Part shown: piece by piece, positions 46,081 to 57,440 of the stretch
Layout: each line of letters opens with the position of its first letter
Numbering within the stretch: position 1 is the stretch's first letter
Origin: Artemia franciscana
Lineage: Eukaryota > Arthropoda > Branchiopoda > Anostraca > Artemiidae
Direction of reading: 5' to 3'
DNA: 64,000 nucleotides
NCBI RefSeq assembly: GCF_032884065.1
Contig: NC_088875.1
Span: 44,625,291-44,689,290 of the forward strand
Notes under the pieces: model-generated
Databases searched by the model: none
What the model was told of the DNA's origin: nothing
The model's input: only the letters and a program-made list of their open reading frames with translations
Translations under genes and position numbers: made by a program

Positions 46081-46206
46081 AACCTTTTAAAACCTTTTCA
46101 ACAAGAGACACTGTAATATCTAGTTGAATCACTTGCCGCACGTAGGAAACAATAGAATGAATATTCGCTCCAGTCGGCTGTACACTGAGGAAGGCCGTCA
46201 TTACGC
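46001..46206 (-). CDS. Candidate 3' exon of an unidentified conserved-looking protein
   Basis: A pyrimidine tract ending 'tttttcttttttag' on the minus strand precedes the exon at 46206. The frame then reads VMTAFLSVQPTGANIHSIV, SYVRQVIQLDITVSLVEKVL and FPYLFFQTVADSENRW, ending in TGA at 46003-46001. Composition and helix-like periodicity look like a real folded domain, which I do not recognise by name. The phase needs one base from the preceding exon, which the exon at 49805-49991 supplies. The last 12 residues (ISTIFYKNQK) run into A-rich sequence and may be intronic. In that case the exon could end earlier, for example after the AAAAG just before GTTTTCC near 46080. The duplicated ends in the 44.3-46.1 kb array keep the reading but lack the domain. 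Confidence 0.55.
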
Positions 46207-46789
46207 CTAAAAAAGAAAAATTCATTAAGTCTTCGGAGGTTTTAATAGTTTTTATTGTGCTATTAATAAAACATAGTTGTTTTTTTTCGGACGGAGCACC
46301 ACTTGGGATGGGAAAAAACCCGATCCTTGTTATCAGTTGATTGGAAATTCCTAATCGTTCCTTAGGTAGTTGAGATTTAAATCGGCCCGTATGAACTGGC
46401 CATTACACTTTTGCCCAATGATAGCACGCCATCCGCCTTCTCCGATGTCCAGAGTCCATTTCAGACGCTGGTCCGTTTTTTTTTTAGCTTAGTTTGTAGT
46501 AATCAACGTATCAGTCTATAGATTGGCAGGCAAGACACACAGCGATTTTTATGTATATAATGAGCATCTTTGATTCATATTTTCATAAGGAAACAGAAGA
46601 TTGTAAAACAGAAGATTGAAACAGAAGATTGTAGGCTACAGTTGATTTATACTAAGGGGGCGGAATCCCTTATGTTTGACATTCTTCAGCAGGCACAATG
46701 CTGAGGTTTTGTTATATTATAGAGGTTTTATTTTCCGGGGATAACTTCGGCTCAGTAATATCTACCTTAGCCTCTCTCCCCTTCCCATA

Positions 46790-46954
<165 letters not shown>

Positions 46955-47330
46955 ATAATTTTATTTTTGCCCGCTCAGACAAAAAAAGAGAAAAGCGGAG
47001 TAATAAAAAAGAAGAAAAGGAAAAAATAAGAACACTCAGCATCAAAGAACAAAATTAAGGAATAACTTCTTCATTAGCAGTCGAGGATCAGGTGTAGAGG
47101 CAAAAACTCAAACAATTTTTCCAACGCCTTTTTTTCTGCAGTTGTTTCAGTAGAGGGCACAACGACAATTGGGTCCACCATATTTTGAGATCTTAGAACG
47201 AACGTGTTTCTCTGGTAGAGCGGGTATCGAAGCAAAAACTTGAGGTATTTGCAGTATACAGATCGGAGTTTTAGTCTGTCATTTTGTGTAAACCAGTCCT
47301 ATAGCGGAGATACATTAAGCAGATACTTCG

Positions 47331-47417
47331 CGCCCCCCCCCCGCGCGCGTAAGTCGTTACGCGCCATATTAGTTACGCGCCATTGTAGTTGTGTCCCAGT
47401 GTCCCACCTGTGAATAT

Positions 47418-47500
<83 letters not shown>
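47331..47500 (-). mobile_element. Helitron 3' subterminal region, truncated, with (TA)n
   Basis: On the minus strand 'acgtagttaaaaatata', an expanded TA tract (47415-47500), 'ggacacaactacaatggcgc' and a G/C-rich 'acttacgcgcgcg' follow the helicase stop. They match the 48120-48240 region base for base in order. The final hairpin and CTAG end are missing; the sequence breaks off after 'gggcgcgaag'. Confidence 0.8.
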
Positions 47501-47501
<1 letters not shown>

Positions 47502-47502
<1 letters not shown>

Positions 47503-47696
47503 TAACTACGTAAAACTTGCGAATATACAACATTCTTGGCTGTCCCATTGTCTGTGTATATAAATAGATTGTCAGGTTTACCGACTCTTGAACATGCAAC
47601 ATATAATTGTCCATGGGAAAAACAATCTGTATTCAGATCTATACCTCATTATTCTAATGATTGCCCTTAAGCTTTGTTGATGGTGATTGCTAATGG
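47502..47696 (-). pseudogene. Helitron Rep/helicase C-terminal end
   Basis: The minus strand reads PLAITINKA-stop-GQSLE, two stops, GIDLNTDCFSHGQLYVACSR, then VGKPDNLFIYTDNGTAKNVV and YSQVLRS-stop. This is the end of the Pif1-type helicase of Helitron proteins: the TINKAQGQS block and the QLYVACSRVG arginine-finger block (motif VI). It unwinds DNA during rolling-circle transposition. Q in NKAQGQS and the KV of LEKVGI are replaced by stops, so it is inactive. Upstream the frame dissolves into the tcccggtcgtcattt repeats at 47700-48060. The end of the ORF sits about 80 bp before the 3' terminal region, as in autonomous Helitrons. Confidence 0.88.
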
Positions 47697-47699
47697 ATT

Positions 47700-48068
47700 A
47701 TTCCCTGTTTCCCCGTCGTCATTTATATATCCCTGTGCCCCCCAGCGTCCCCGTTGTTGTTGTTTCCCTGTGTCCCGGTCGTCATTTGTGTCCCGGTGTC
47801 CCAGTCTGTAATTTCCCTTTGAGTGTCGCGGTCGTCATTTATGTTCCCTGTGTCCCGGTGTCCCGGTCGTCATTTTTGTGCCGGTCGTCATTTGTGTTCC
47901 GGTGTCCCTGTCTGTAATTTCTCTTTGAGTGTTCTGGTCGTCATTTATATTCCCTGTGTCCCGGTCGTCATTTGTGTCCCGGTGCTTTGTTGATGGTGAT
48001 TGCTAATCGAACATTCCTTGTGTTCCGGTCGCTTTCTCTTTGAGTGTCCAGGTCGTCATTTATATTCC
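47700..48068. repeat. Degenerate minisatellite of 'gtgtcccggtcgtcattt' type
   Basis: Short words 'ccctgtgtcccggtcgtcat' and 'ctgtaatttccctttgagtg' recur with variable spacing. The phrase 'ttgttgatggtgattgctaa' appears at 47675 and again at 47982, so part of the helicase end was duplicated with the array. Confidence 0.8.
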
Positions 48069-48071
48069 CTA

Positions 48072-48245
48072 CTAGCTGTTAGGGTGGCGCTTCGCGCCAC
48101 CCCAACACCTAGTTGGTGGGGCGCTTCGCGCCCCCCCAGACCCCCCCACGCGCGTAAGTCGTTACGCGCCATTGTAGTTGTGTCCCTGTGAATATGACCT
48201 GTGAATATAGATAGATATATACATATATTTAACTACGTAAAACTT
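48072..48245 (-). mobile_element. Intact Helitron 3' terminus
   Basis: Reading the minus strand: 'tacgtagttaaatatatg', 'gggacacaactacaatggcg', a G-rich stretch, then a perfect stem ggtggcgc-gaa-gcgccacc, then 'ctaacag' and CTAG at 48075-48072, followed by T. A GC-rich hairpin 6-8 bases before a CTRR end and insertion next to T are the defining Helitron 3' signals. Confidence 0.88.
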
Positions 48246-48249
48246 AAAG

Positions 48250-48478
48250 CCTTGCATAAGGCCATAAGGCCTTGCAGGTGTGGCCAGCAACATGCTAGCT
48301 GTGCACGCGTTTGAACGGTTAGATACGCGATTGGTATAACCACATCGACCACAAATAGCACCTGATTGGTAATTCACTGATAGGTGACCTACCTCGTGAC
48401 ACTTAAACCATAGACGGGGCAGGAAGAGAAATTCCTGAACAGGCAGACACTCATAACCAATGCGCACTGATTCTTGTC
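48250..48478 (-). pseudogene. Fragment of a non-LTR gag-like zinc-knuckle ORF, apparently carried by the Helitron
   Basis: The minus strand reads RIGYECLPVQEFLFLPRLWF, then KCHEVGHLSVNYQSGAICGR, then CGYTNRVSNRSNACTAS. It matches the wording of ORF1 zinc-knuckle regions in Jockey/CR1-type elements (CFKC-X4-H-X4-C followed by CGRCG). Two knuckle cysteines are replaced (W and Y), so this copy is non-functional. It passes without a break into the conserved Helitron 3' region ('aagttttacgtagttaaata'). That suggests the Helitron captured a retrotransposon piece or that the retrotransposon inserted exactly there. Confidence 0.7.
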
Positions 48479-48479
48479 A

Positions 48480-49800
48480 ATTGTATCTTCATTTGTCAAT
48501 TATGTCTTCACATTTGTCAGGTCTCAATAGATGGATACGACCCGAACACCTTCAGCCCCTCCCAAAATAGTTTCGATATTTCACTTTTTTTTAACTTTTG
48601 AATCCCCCATCCCCCCACTCGCCAAAGAAAATGTATCTGGTATTCTTTACGGGTATGAACATCGCAAAGATAACCTAATCAATGCAACTAAGCAAACAGG
48701 ATTTTAAAAAGAATTTTGAGGCGAAAGGGAATTCTACCTCTCTATAAGCCTTGAATTCTTAAAGAAGTTGAACTTGGATGAAACTTCTTCTAGGGGTATT
48801 TATGGAGTATTTCAGAGTTTTTTGACCGCGACTCAAGAGATTTACCTTGACTTCCCGGAAATTAACTTGTCAAAAAATATCCATTGAGGATTTATCAAAA
48901 ATTGAAAAAGGATATTTCAGGATTATATGCTTCAGTTTCTGAAGGTGGCGAAGAGTCATTAGGACCAATCTCAGAGGCAGTGATCCTCATGTGCCTATCT
49001 AACTCTATGTGCTGAAATGCTGGTGTACATTTTCTAAGGTTCAAGATATCAACACTTCTTCTAGTCTCCTCTTAAAAAAGCAGGTATATGCATTGCTGCC
49101 AAAAGGTCAACGGTTAGGAGGTGGGGGATAAAGATAAAATTTTATTCTTAGGTTCAGATTTCTCAAATTTTACTTGAGATACATTCAAACATGTGCGGTG
49201 GGGGATTCCCCTCTTGATGAAATTTCTATGTATGTATGTCAGTTTCGTATTTTATCACTCCTGGAAAAGCAAAACCAACAGTGATCATGCATGAAGACAC
49301 ACAGAAATTTCTATTATTTGAGACAGAGTATGGAGGAAATTAGCATAAGAATCCTTATGCTAATTAGCATAAGCATAAGAATCCTAAAGTTCTAAAGCTA
49401 CTAGCATGGTTTTAACAATTTCTAATTAATGCTTTGAAGACCCTTTTCTTGAAACAGAAAAGACTGCCTTGTTTAAATTACTATTCGTGCAAGGCCAACC
49501 TTAATGAAGGCTCCTTATTGGAATCAGATTAATAATCATGCACGGATTAATATTCATTTTCACTTAGACTTCTCTTGCTCTTAGACTTCAAATTTGGAAA
49601 AGCAGCAGACACTCTTTGCTAGGTGTGTACCAACGTTGTACACAGAAAAACAGAGGGACTACGTGTGCAAAATATTGTGGCTCAGAAATTATTTGATCTA
49701 TTCATTGCATTAAGATTTCACATTGGATAACCAATCAGGTTTCAAGAAGGCTTAAAGAAGTCTTTAAACAAGATGTCTTTGTGTCCTTTCAAAAAAGTGC
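48480..49800. other. No gene or repeat recognised; presumed intron
   Basis: No domain or credible splice-bounded frame found. If the exons at 49805-49991 and 46001-46206 belong together this lies in their intron. Confidence 0.4.
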
Positions 49801-49804
49801 GTAC

Positions 49805-49991
49805 CTAATAGCTTTGCCTCCTCCTGAGTCACATTTGTGTCCAATGAAGCTTTCAGTGGAGTTGTTTGCAAATCTGGCTTTCCATTTAGCTGTGATGGCT
49901 CCACATCTGGCCCTGAGTTGTGAATTTCAGGGACTCGATTCTGCTCGGAGTTTTGAATGGAAGGAAGTTTTGAAGTTGCTTCTTGGAATTG
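49805..49991 (-). CDS. Candidate internal exon, unidentified protein
   Basis: On the minus strand 'gtgaccggtctctttcag' gives a strong acceptor before 49991, and CTATTAG followed by GTACGC gives a donor at 49805. The 187-bp segment is open in phase 0: QFQEATSKLPSIQNSEQN, RVPEIHNSGPDVEPSQLNG and KPDLQTTPLKASLDTNVTQE, ending EEAKLL plus one base. The residues are typical of a disordered, hydrophilic linker. Its leftover base fits the phase of the 46001-46206 exon (making Gly at the junction). Open frames on the opposite strand are shadows. Function not recognised. Confidence 0.6.
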
Positions 49992-50209
49992 CTGAAAGAG
50001 ACCGGTCACAAATTTTATCACGAGAAAATGAATCCTAGCCAAAAAACGTATTAGCACACTTGATTACAAAAATTAAACTTGAGACTTTCACTCAAGTTTG
50101 TTGGAATTCACTCGAGTCATTTCCTGCGATGAGATGCCTCTCAACGCCTAAAATTTACTAGACCTCCTTCTTCATACTAGATCTGAAAATTAGTAATTAA
50201 ACAGAGATG

Positions 50210-50248
<39 letters not shown>
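50210..50248 (+). repeat. 39-base poly-A tract
   Basis: An uninterrupted A-run preceded by 'acagagatg'. No retrotransposon body was recognised upstream. Confidence 0.95.
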
Positions 50249-50249
<1 letters not shown>

Positions 50250-50424
50250 AGAAAGAAGGAGCAGGTTATATGAAAACAGAATACACTAAAGAGAAAATTA
50301 TGACACTTTGAGACTTAACACTTATACTGTCCTCTACTCGAACATAATTTAGTTGAATGTAGCACATAATTTTCCTTAATATTTGAAATGCAATAAATCT
50401 TATCAATACTCGATCTTAGAGTGC

Positions 50425-50730
50425 TAAAAAGGAAGTAATTTTAAATTAAAATAAAGAGTGACATGAAATTTAAAAAATAACCTAGAAATTACTCCAAATA
50501 TGATGGGAGCTTCCCCCTCCTCAACCTCTCATTCCGCGCTAAAGTCTTATAACGCTTAAACATTTATGACTGTACTTGCGCTTAAGCAGTACTAGTAAAG
50601 GCGGTGGGAACAAAAAGTCAAACTCTAACGTAAATGACTGGGAGTGAAAAAGGGCCAATCCCCATCATATATGAAATGATGGCTGTTCATCTTCTGTTTT
50701 AATATCACTCTTTATGTTCATTTGAAAGAA
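50425..50730. repeat. Diverged palindromic module of family B
   Basis: 'taaagagtgacatgaaattt' and 'cttccccctcctcaacc' on the left correspond inverted to 'ccccatcatatatgaaatga' and 'ttttaatatcactcttta' on the right. Similarity to the B palindrome is clear but low. Confidence 0.65.
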
Positions 50731-51539
50731 ATTCATTTTGTTTAATTGTTATTCCTTTTGATATCATATCCAGGGTTGTCCTAAATGCCAGGAGAGCTAC
50801 CACCCCCACAAAACACGAATCTTTCAAGCAAAGCTCAACTTTTGGAGAATAATGCTTCGAGAAAAAGAGCTCTGATAATGTCGTGGTTGATTTTCATTCT
50901 TGTATCACGTTTTTTTTCTTTGGTATTTAATCCACTATTCATCATTTGGTGTAAGTGGACTATATATAAATGTTATTGTTGTATATTTCTTTTTGTCACC
51001 AAGAAGGAATACATACATCAATAACACTGCCCACAGGCTATAGTCTGTAACTCACTAAAGACAACATTAATTATTAACTGGGATGAAAGAGCGAAGGTAA
51101 GAGAGAAGTGGAGTTTGGACTGATAACCGTTTGGTTATCAGTGTGGAGTTTGGAAGTTTTATCATTGTTTAACATTGGATGTGATGCTTTGTGTTTTATT
51201 TGGGTTTATTTTTAAAAGGCTTCTTACCTAAAAAACAAAAACAAAAAACAATTCCTACACTAAAACAGAATACTGCATCTTCAGAAGCGGGGATAAATAA
51301 ACGCAAACATAAAAAGTACCGAACGATTAGTAGAACATCTTCCTGCATAAATAATCAAAATAAGATGCATGTGCTATTCCCTTCTCACATTTAACTTTTG
51401 GGTCAAATTGAAAGAATGATTTTTAGTACTATTTAGGCTATGAACAAGCATTTGGACCTACATATTCAGTCTATGTAGACCTACATATTTAGTCTATATA
51501 TTTGACATTAGGCTTTTTATTTAAGGTCATCTCCTACTG

Positions 51540-53228
51540 GATTAAATAAAAAAAAACAAGTTTTTTTTAAATGAAAGTAAGGAGCAACATTAAAATTTAA
51601 AACGACCAGAAATTACTCCGTATATGAAAGGGGCTTCTCCTCCTCAACACCCCGCTCTTTACGCTAAAGTTTCTTACTGTTTTAAAAAGTAGAGTTAAGA
51701 AAAAGAGTCAAACTTTAGCGTAAAGAGCGAGGCGTTGAGGAGGAAAGCCCCTTTCATATACGGGGTAATTTCTGGTCGTTTTAAGTTTTAATGTCACTCC
51801 TTAATTTCCGTTAAAAAAACTTTTTTTTTTATTTAATTTCTGGAAGTTTTTGAATTAATGCATGTTTTGATCTTGGCTCTCCGCACATAAATAGTTAAAA
51901 CGAAATTTGCATATTAATTAATTGCAATTAATCGGAAGATTTTGAGAAAAAAAGAAGCGAGGGAGGAGGCCTAGTTGCCCTCCAAGTTTTTGATTACTTA
52001 AAAAAGCAACTACTTTTAATTTTTTACAAACGTTTTCATTGGTAAAAAATATACGTAACTTACGAATTAACTTACGTAGCGAACTTCAATATTAGTATGT
52101 TTTTATTGCGTATATGAGGGGATTCAACCCTCGTCGATACCCCGCTCTTTACACTAAAGCTTAGATTTTGTCCCAATTCCTTAAGAATGACCTCTGAATC
52201 ACAAAGGCCGTAGAATAAATAGTTAAAATTACTAAAAATACTTTAAGGTAAAGAGTGAGGTATAACGAGGAGGTAAACCCCTCATATGCGTAATAATTTT
52301 TGTTCGTTTTAAGTTTTAATGCTGCTCCTTACTTTCAGTAGAAAAAACTTTTCATATTTATTTTTTCATTGTTTTTTCAAATAAAGCTAGAAAATCCTGC
52401 GCCCCCTTCATTGAAATTATCTTCCCCCATGAGAAGTCTCTCCATGGAAATATCTTCCCACGTAATCCCCCCTCAACTCTCCCCCCTAAATAAAAAAAAT
52501 CCCCCTGAAAACGTCTGTACACTTCCCAGTAACCATTACTATATGTAAACACAGGTCAAAGTTTGTAACTTGCAGCCCCTCCCACGGGGACTGCGGGGGA
52601 GTAAGTCGTCCCCAAAGACATCGTTATTAAGTTTTTCGACTATGGTGAATAAAATGGCTATCTCAGAATTTTGATCCGATGACTTTGGGGAAAACATGAG
52701 CGTGGGAGGGGGCCTAGGTGCCCTCCAATTTTTTGGTCACTTAAAAAGGGCACTATAAATTTCAGTTTCCGTTAGAATGAGCCCTCTCACAAGATTCTAG
52801 GACCAATCAGTCGATACGATCACCCCTTGGAAAAAAAAAAAAACAAAACAAAAAAACAAACAAATAAACACGCATCCGTGATCTGACTTCTGGCAAAAAA
52901 TGCGAAATTCCACATTTTTGTAGATATGAGCTTGAAACTTCTACAACATGGATCTTTGATACGCTGAATCTGATGGTGTGATTTTCGTTAAGATTGTATG
53001 GCTTTTAGGGGATGTTTCCCCCTATTTTCTAAAATGAGGCAAATATTCTCAGGCTCGTAACTTTTGACGGGTATAACTGATTTTGATGAAACTTGTATAT
53101 TTAAAATCAGCATTAAAATACGATTTTTTTTATGTAACTATTGGTATCAAAATCCCATTTTTTAGAGTTTCGGTTACTATTGAGCCGGGTCGCTCCTTAA
53201 TACAGTTCGTTACCACGAACTGTTTGAT
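51540..53228 (-). mobile_element. Family B repeat, copy B4 (complete, minus orientation)
   Basis: Begins with the terminal palindrome (51540-51838). Inverted module 3 (51850-52090), module 2 (52100-52345) and module 1 (52360-53040) follow. It ends at 'gttcgttaccacgaactgtt' near 53228. That end contains the 8-bp-arm hairpin acagttcg/cgaactgt, the best preserved B 5' terminus in the window. Confidence 0.87.
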
Positions 53229-53890
53229 ATGCCTCTTGCCATGACCCCGAAAGAAAGCATCTTGAGGCCTCCTTGCATATTTCTCCTAGCTCCATTCAAA
53301 ATGTTTCAGTATTAGTTAAATCCTTTCGTCAAAACAATTATGAGACATAGCAAATCAAATTCATAAAAGGCAATGGCCAAGAAAAACAAACGCTAAAGTT
53401 AGGTCATAGTCCAGTCTATGTTTTGACAGATCAATCTTGAGCTTACAAAACTAGCTTTTTGGGACCAATTGATTTAGAGGAAACCTCAAGAAGTATACTT
53501 TGCTTCAAACTAAGGTATTACCTCTCATTTAGATATTGTCAGTCGGGTCTATTTATAATAGCATCTTTCACTTGGGGGAAAAATAAGAGTAATTACTGCC
53601 CTAGTTAATTCTGTTTGATGTGTTATATTTTATGTTATTTTTCTTTTAAAGTGTTTTCTTTTTATATTGCTAATTTTGTCTTTTTTGTTATTGATTTTGT
53701 GTGTGATGACCGTACAGTTTGTGGCTTTTAGGAAATTCGGAGCGTAGGCTATCTTGATTCCAACGATAATGACATTGAAGTATATTCAAAGAATGTCTTG
53801 AAGAATATATGAGTGGTTGACCTCTCTGAAGAAGAAAATATTGAAGAGGTGCATAATGGTCAGCGATCGAAACTTCGGTTATCAATGTTA
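53229..53890. other. No gene recognised
   Basis: An acceptor-like 'gtggcttttag' on the + strand at about 53721-53731 precedes a short frame that stops after about 27 codons. Nothing else supports a gene. Confidence 0.35.
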
Positions 53891-53892
53891 TT

Positions 53893-54020
53893 TTTTAGTG
53901 GTCTTTTTGATTAATTAGTGTTTTTTTTAAATTATAGTTAATTATTTTTTAGTGCTCTTTTTAATTAAATAGTGCTCTTTTTAATTTTAGTGAATTATTT
54001 TTTAGTGCTCTTTTTTGCTT
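53893..54020 (+). repeat. Short degenerate tandem repeat, about 30-35 bp
   Basis: 'ttttttagtgctcttttt' recurs at least three times, alternating with 'aattaaatagtgctc'-like blocks. Confidence 0.7.
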
Positions 54021-55390
54021 ACTTTTGTTTTAGTATGCCTCAATCAAATTTCCAAAGGCCACTGAATAATATACACACAAAAATTGCGTCATTTTAACTA
54101 TCCCTAGGCGTCTATCCTTCAAGGGTAGAATGTAATTTTTCGGCAGCCTAGAGGCGTCAATAAGGGTAAGGCAGCAGGGGGCATACCCTCTCTAGATTTT
54201 GGAAAAATACCTTTTCTGCTGCATTTTCTTAAGGAAAAAACCTTTTTTTTATTTTCATTGAAAAAATAGGAATATCACAAATTTACCCCATCCCCTAAGT
54301 TTTATAGCTTCCATTTTGTCCTCCCTCCTAATTTTTGTGACCTGACACTACAGCGGCACGGAATAACCGTTTTAATTCCAGCTCGAACTCAACAACTGTA
54401 AGGCAGCAAGGCAAAGCCCAACAGCTCTGACTATAGAAAGACTAAATCAACTCGTATTCTCAATATAATTTAACTGACATTCGGAATCTAGTAGTACCAG
54501 CTCTTTTCTTTCTTCCTTCTTATTTTTATAAAATATTATTTTCTTCCTTTCCCTCACACTGACTTCTATAAGGTAATTTTATTTCTATTACACTTTCTAG
54601 GGCTATAATGCAAGAAAGGCTAAGATGATTAGCTGATAATGCAAACCTTTAAAAAGACTAAAAGGGTGGAAATAGGTCATAAAAAACGATCAAAATGAGA
54701 TTCGAGCTCCATGAGCAGGAGTAATGAGTGAATCTTGAAATAGATTGGGGTGAAAGAAGAGGAATGATGGTCTCAGGTGGCTTGCTGCTGCAATAAGTTG
54801 TGTGTAATTTAAATGTAGCTAATATAGGGCACACAGTTAATTTTTTAGAACGCTCTCTGTCCGTCACCAGATATTGGGTGGGGATGGATAAGAGTATGAG
54901 TCAAACTGGGCAAACATGACATAAGAAAAATAGCTTAGAGAACATGAACGTGTTCCCCCTTGAAAAATCCCCCTCCTTAAAAGAAAATTCCCCCATACGC
55001 AAAATTCACCAAACAAACAGAAAGTACAAAATAGGAAAGTTCAAAATGTCGACCTGATGTCCTAATGTGCACCAAAAGAATTGGATATCAAAAGAGGCTC
55101 TAGGATAGGTGCTGACTGGTCTCTAATCACTTTAAACTTAAAAAAAAAGACTAGTACTTTCAAATCCCGATTGAATGAGCGTCCTTCAAAGTTTTACAAC
55201 CACAAGGGGAGGTTGGGAATGTGGCAGACCTCTTCTATACAGTATAAATTCTGCTTATTTTGAGATTTAATGTTACTTTCATAATAACAGCACAGACCAG
55301 ATATATTTTCGAAAATCAAGAGGGATTATATATCGATTTCTGCCTCCACCACCTAGCTTAGAGCTAATTCTGTATTTACCTGAAGCATCA
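54021..55390. other. No gene recognised
   Basis: AT-rich sequence with no domain, credible exon or strong repeat match on either strand. Confidence 0.4.
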
Positions 55391-55394
55391 ATGC

Positions 55395-55860
55395 GAGTTA
55401 GGATGTTTTGACATTTCAAGCTCTCATCTAGAAAACTTTGGAATTTTGCATTAGTTGCCAAAAAGAGATCACGGATGTGTATTTTTTTTTCCCAGGGATG
55501 ATCGTATCGAAACCAGAATCTTAAAAGTCGGGAGACGGCTCTTGTGAACAAAAGTGAAAGGTTTTAGTGCCCTTTTAGGTGATCAAACAGATTTGAGGGC
55601 AGCTAGCTTCCCTTTTGACACCTCTTTCTCCCCCAAAAACATCCTATTAAAATTTTTAGATAACCATTTAGCTCAGCATAACTGAAAGGTCAGATATAAT
55701 AAATGTGCCCCTGGGGATGACATCATCCCCCAAAGCCTCTAGGGAAAGCCTTTAAGTTTTGCCATCTTTCCATTGTTTCCATATAGTATCGTGTAATTAA
55801 GAAACACACATACAATTTTTGCGGGGGTGTTTTCGGCGGGGGGGGGGGGAGACTTCTAAA
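55395..55860 (+). repeat. Diverged family B module 1
   Basis: 'caagctctcatctagaaaac', 'agagatcacggatgtgtat', 'ttagtgcccttttaggtg' and 'ggggatgacatcatccccc' occur in the order of B module 1, ending in a ten-base G-run. Confidence 0.7.
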
Positions 55861-55944
55861 AGGTCCCTGACTATCACTGGAGCTCTTCTATCTCTTGTTA
55901 ACTGTAGTCCTTTCAGTCACAGATAGCCCATCTGGTGCCTCATA

Positions 55945-56755
55945 GGAGGAGTAAAGATAGACAAACATGCTTATGCAGACTATATAGCACTAATTTCTGA
56001 GTCCCTCTGTGATCTTTAAACCCAGACTGTCATCGTTCATACTAACACCAGCCTCTTTTGGATGATCCTGAACACCTCAAAAACGATGACCATGAGCTGC
56101 TCATGTAAACCTGATTCTTAGGTAAACTCTGGCCTCTAGCTTAAAGTCGACAATATAGAGTGGGTCAAAGAATTTAAGTACCGTGGTAGCTTAAGCGCCC
56201 CCAACAATAACCACTCCAAAGGTATCAAGAAACGCCTGGCACTAATGAATTCCAACTTTAAAAGTTTGATGCCCATCTGGAGGAGCAACACTTGTTAACA
56301 ACACTTAAAGTGAGGCTATTTAACTCGCTTAGGACCCCTATCACCATTTATGCCTGTGATACCGGGACTCTAAAAACGGAAGATAAGTATCCCCTTGCTG
56401 CCTTTGAAACAAAATGACTGCGACGTATTGCCGGTATTACATATCATAATCGAATTTCCGACATGAAACTTATCCATAATTTCAAGGTCAAACCGACCAT
56501 CCTCGACAGAATAAAAGGGCAACAGCTTAGAGGGCTAGGGCACATACAACGTAGGGAAAGCACCCATCTCGCGAATATAACCGTCGAAGGTCGGGCAAAT
56601 GATTCACGATAGCTTCTCGCCACTGAGTTTATCAAACCTTCTCCGCCTGGCAGATGATAGAAGTGCATACAGGATTTACGTCAACTAGACTGGTGACAAA
56701 AGAGGCCCAAAAACGACCTTAAAGGACGGATGGGACTTAATTCAAGAAAGTAAAG
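55945..56755 (+). pseudogene. Non-LTR (RTE-like) reverse transcriptase, degraded
   Basis: Reads KHAYADYIALISESL, where the second Asp of the catalytic YADD box is Tyr. Then VDNIEWVKEFKYRGSLS (the F-K-Y-L-G-S equivalent), KGIKKRLALMNSNFKSLM, LRRIAGITYHNRISDMKL, FKVKPTILDRIKGQQLRGLG, HIQRRES and a terminal CIQDLRQLDW. Stops and frame changes interrupt it in at least six places. The order matches the RT core to C-terminus of RTE-type elements. The 5' half and endonuclease are absent. The replaced YADD Asp alone would abolish polymerase activity. Confidence 0.83.
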
Positions 56756-57164
56756 TTAAGAAAATAAAACACTAATTCTGAGAGCCTCGGATTTTTGCCC
56801 ATTTCACCACCCCTACGATGTCCCAGTGACCCGCTAGTGATGGAGAAAAGCACTTTTTCAAGCAATTTTTCTTAATTCTCAATAATCTGTTTCATAATCA
56901 ATTTTGTGTTGAAATAAAAATAAATAGCAACCATCATTAACGAAGCAGCTTTGTAATTGAATGATTTTTTTTCACTTAGTGTTTTTTTTCAACCTTTTTT
57001 TTCACTTGCAGAGGTGACTGGGAAGGGGAGTATTCAAGAGAGCGATTTGAACTAGCTCTTTTTTAAAATTCCCATAAAATTGTCTCCACAATAAACTGTT
57101 AATATTAAGAATTGAATTTAAATAATATCTATTATTCCTGAATCAGCATTAACAGCAAGTTGCA

Positions 57165-57440
57165 TGGGGATTGAATAAGGTTCAGTTGCACGAGGAATCA
57201 GCTCAATTTCACGAGGGTTCAGAAAAACGGGGGTTGAGTCGCACGAGGGTTGAGTTCAGTTTCACGAGGATTCAGAAAAAACAAGGGTTCAGTCGCTCGA
57301 GTGTTCTGTTAAACAGGTATTGTATTACAAATGTTAAATTGCACAGGGGGTTCAATTACATGGAGATTTAAACGGGGGTTCAGTTGCACGTGGGGTCAGA
57401 TTCGCGACGGTTCAGTCACATGGGGTTAAGTTGCACGACG
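57165..57440 (+). repeat. Degenerate minisatellite built on 'ggttcagttgcacgagg'
   Basis: About a dozen variants of ggttcagt-tgcacgagg (ttcacgagg, cgcacgagg, cacatgggg, cacgacgg) recur at roughly 18-24-base spacing. The unit is GC-richer than its surroundings. Confidence 0.8.

Noticed and set aside
49781..50038. Plus-strand frame of 85 codons
   Set aside because: It is the antisense shadow of the minus-strand exon at 49805-49991, which has proper splice signals.
53800..53885. A second hammerhead-like pattern (ctgaagaag ... cgaaac)
   Set aside because: The core reads ctgaaga rather than ctgatga and the putative stem II does not pair well.
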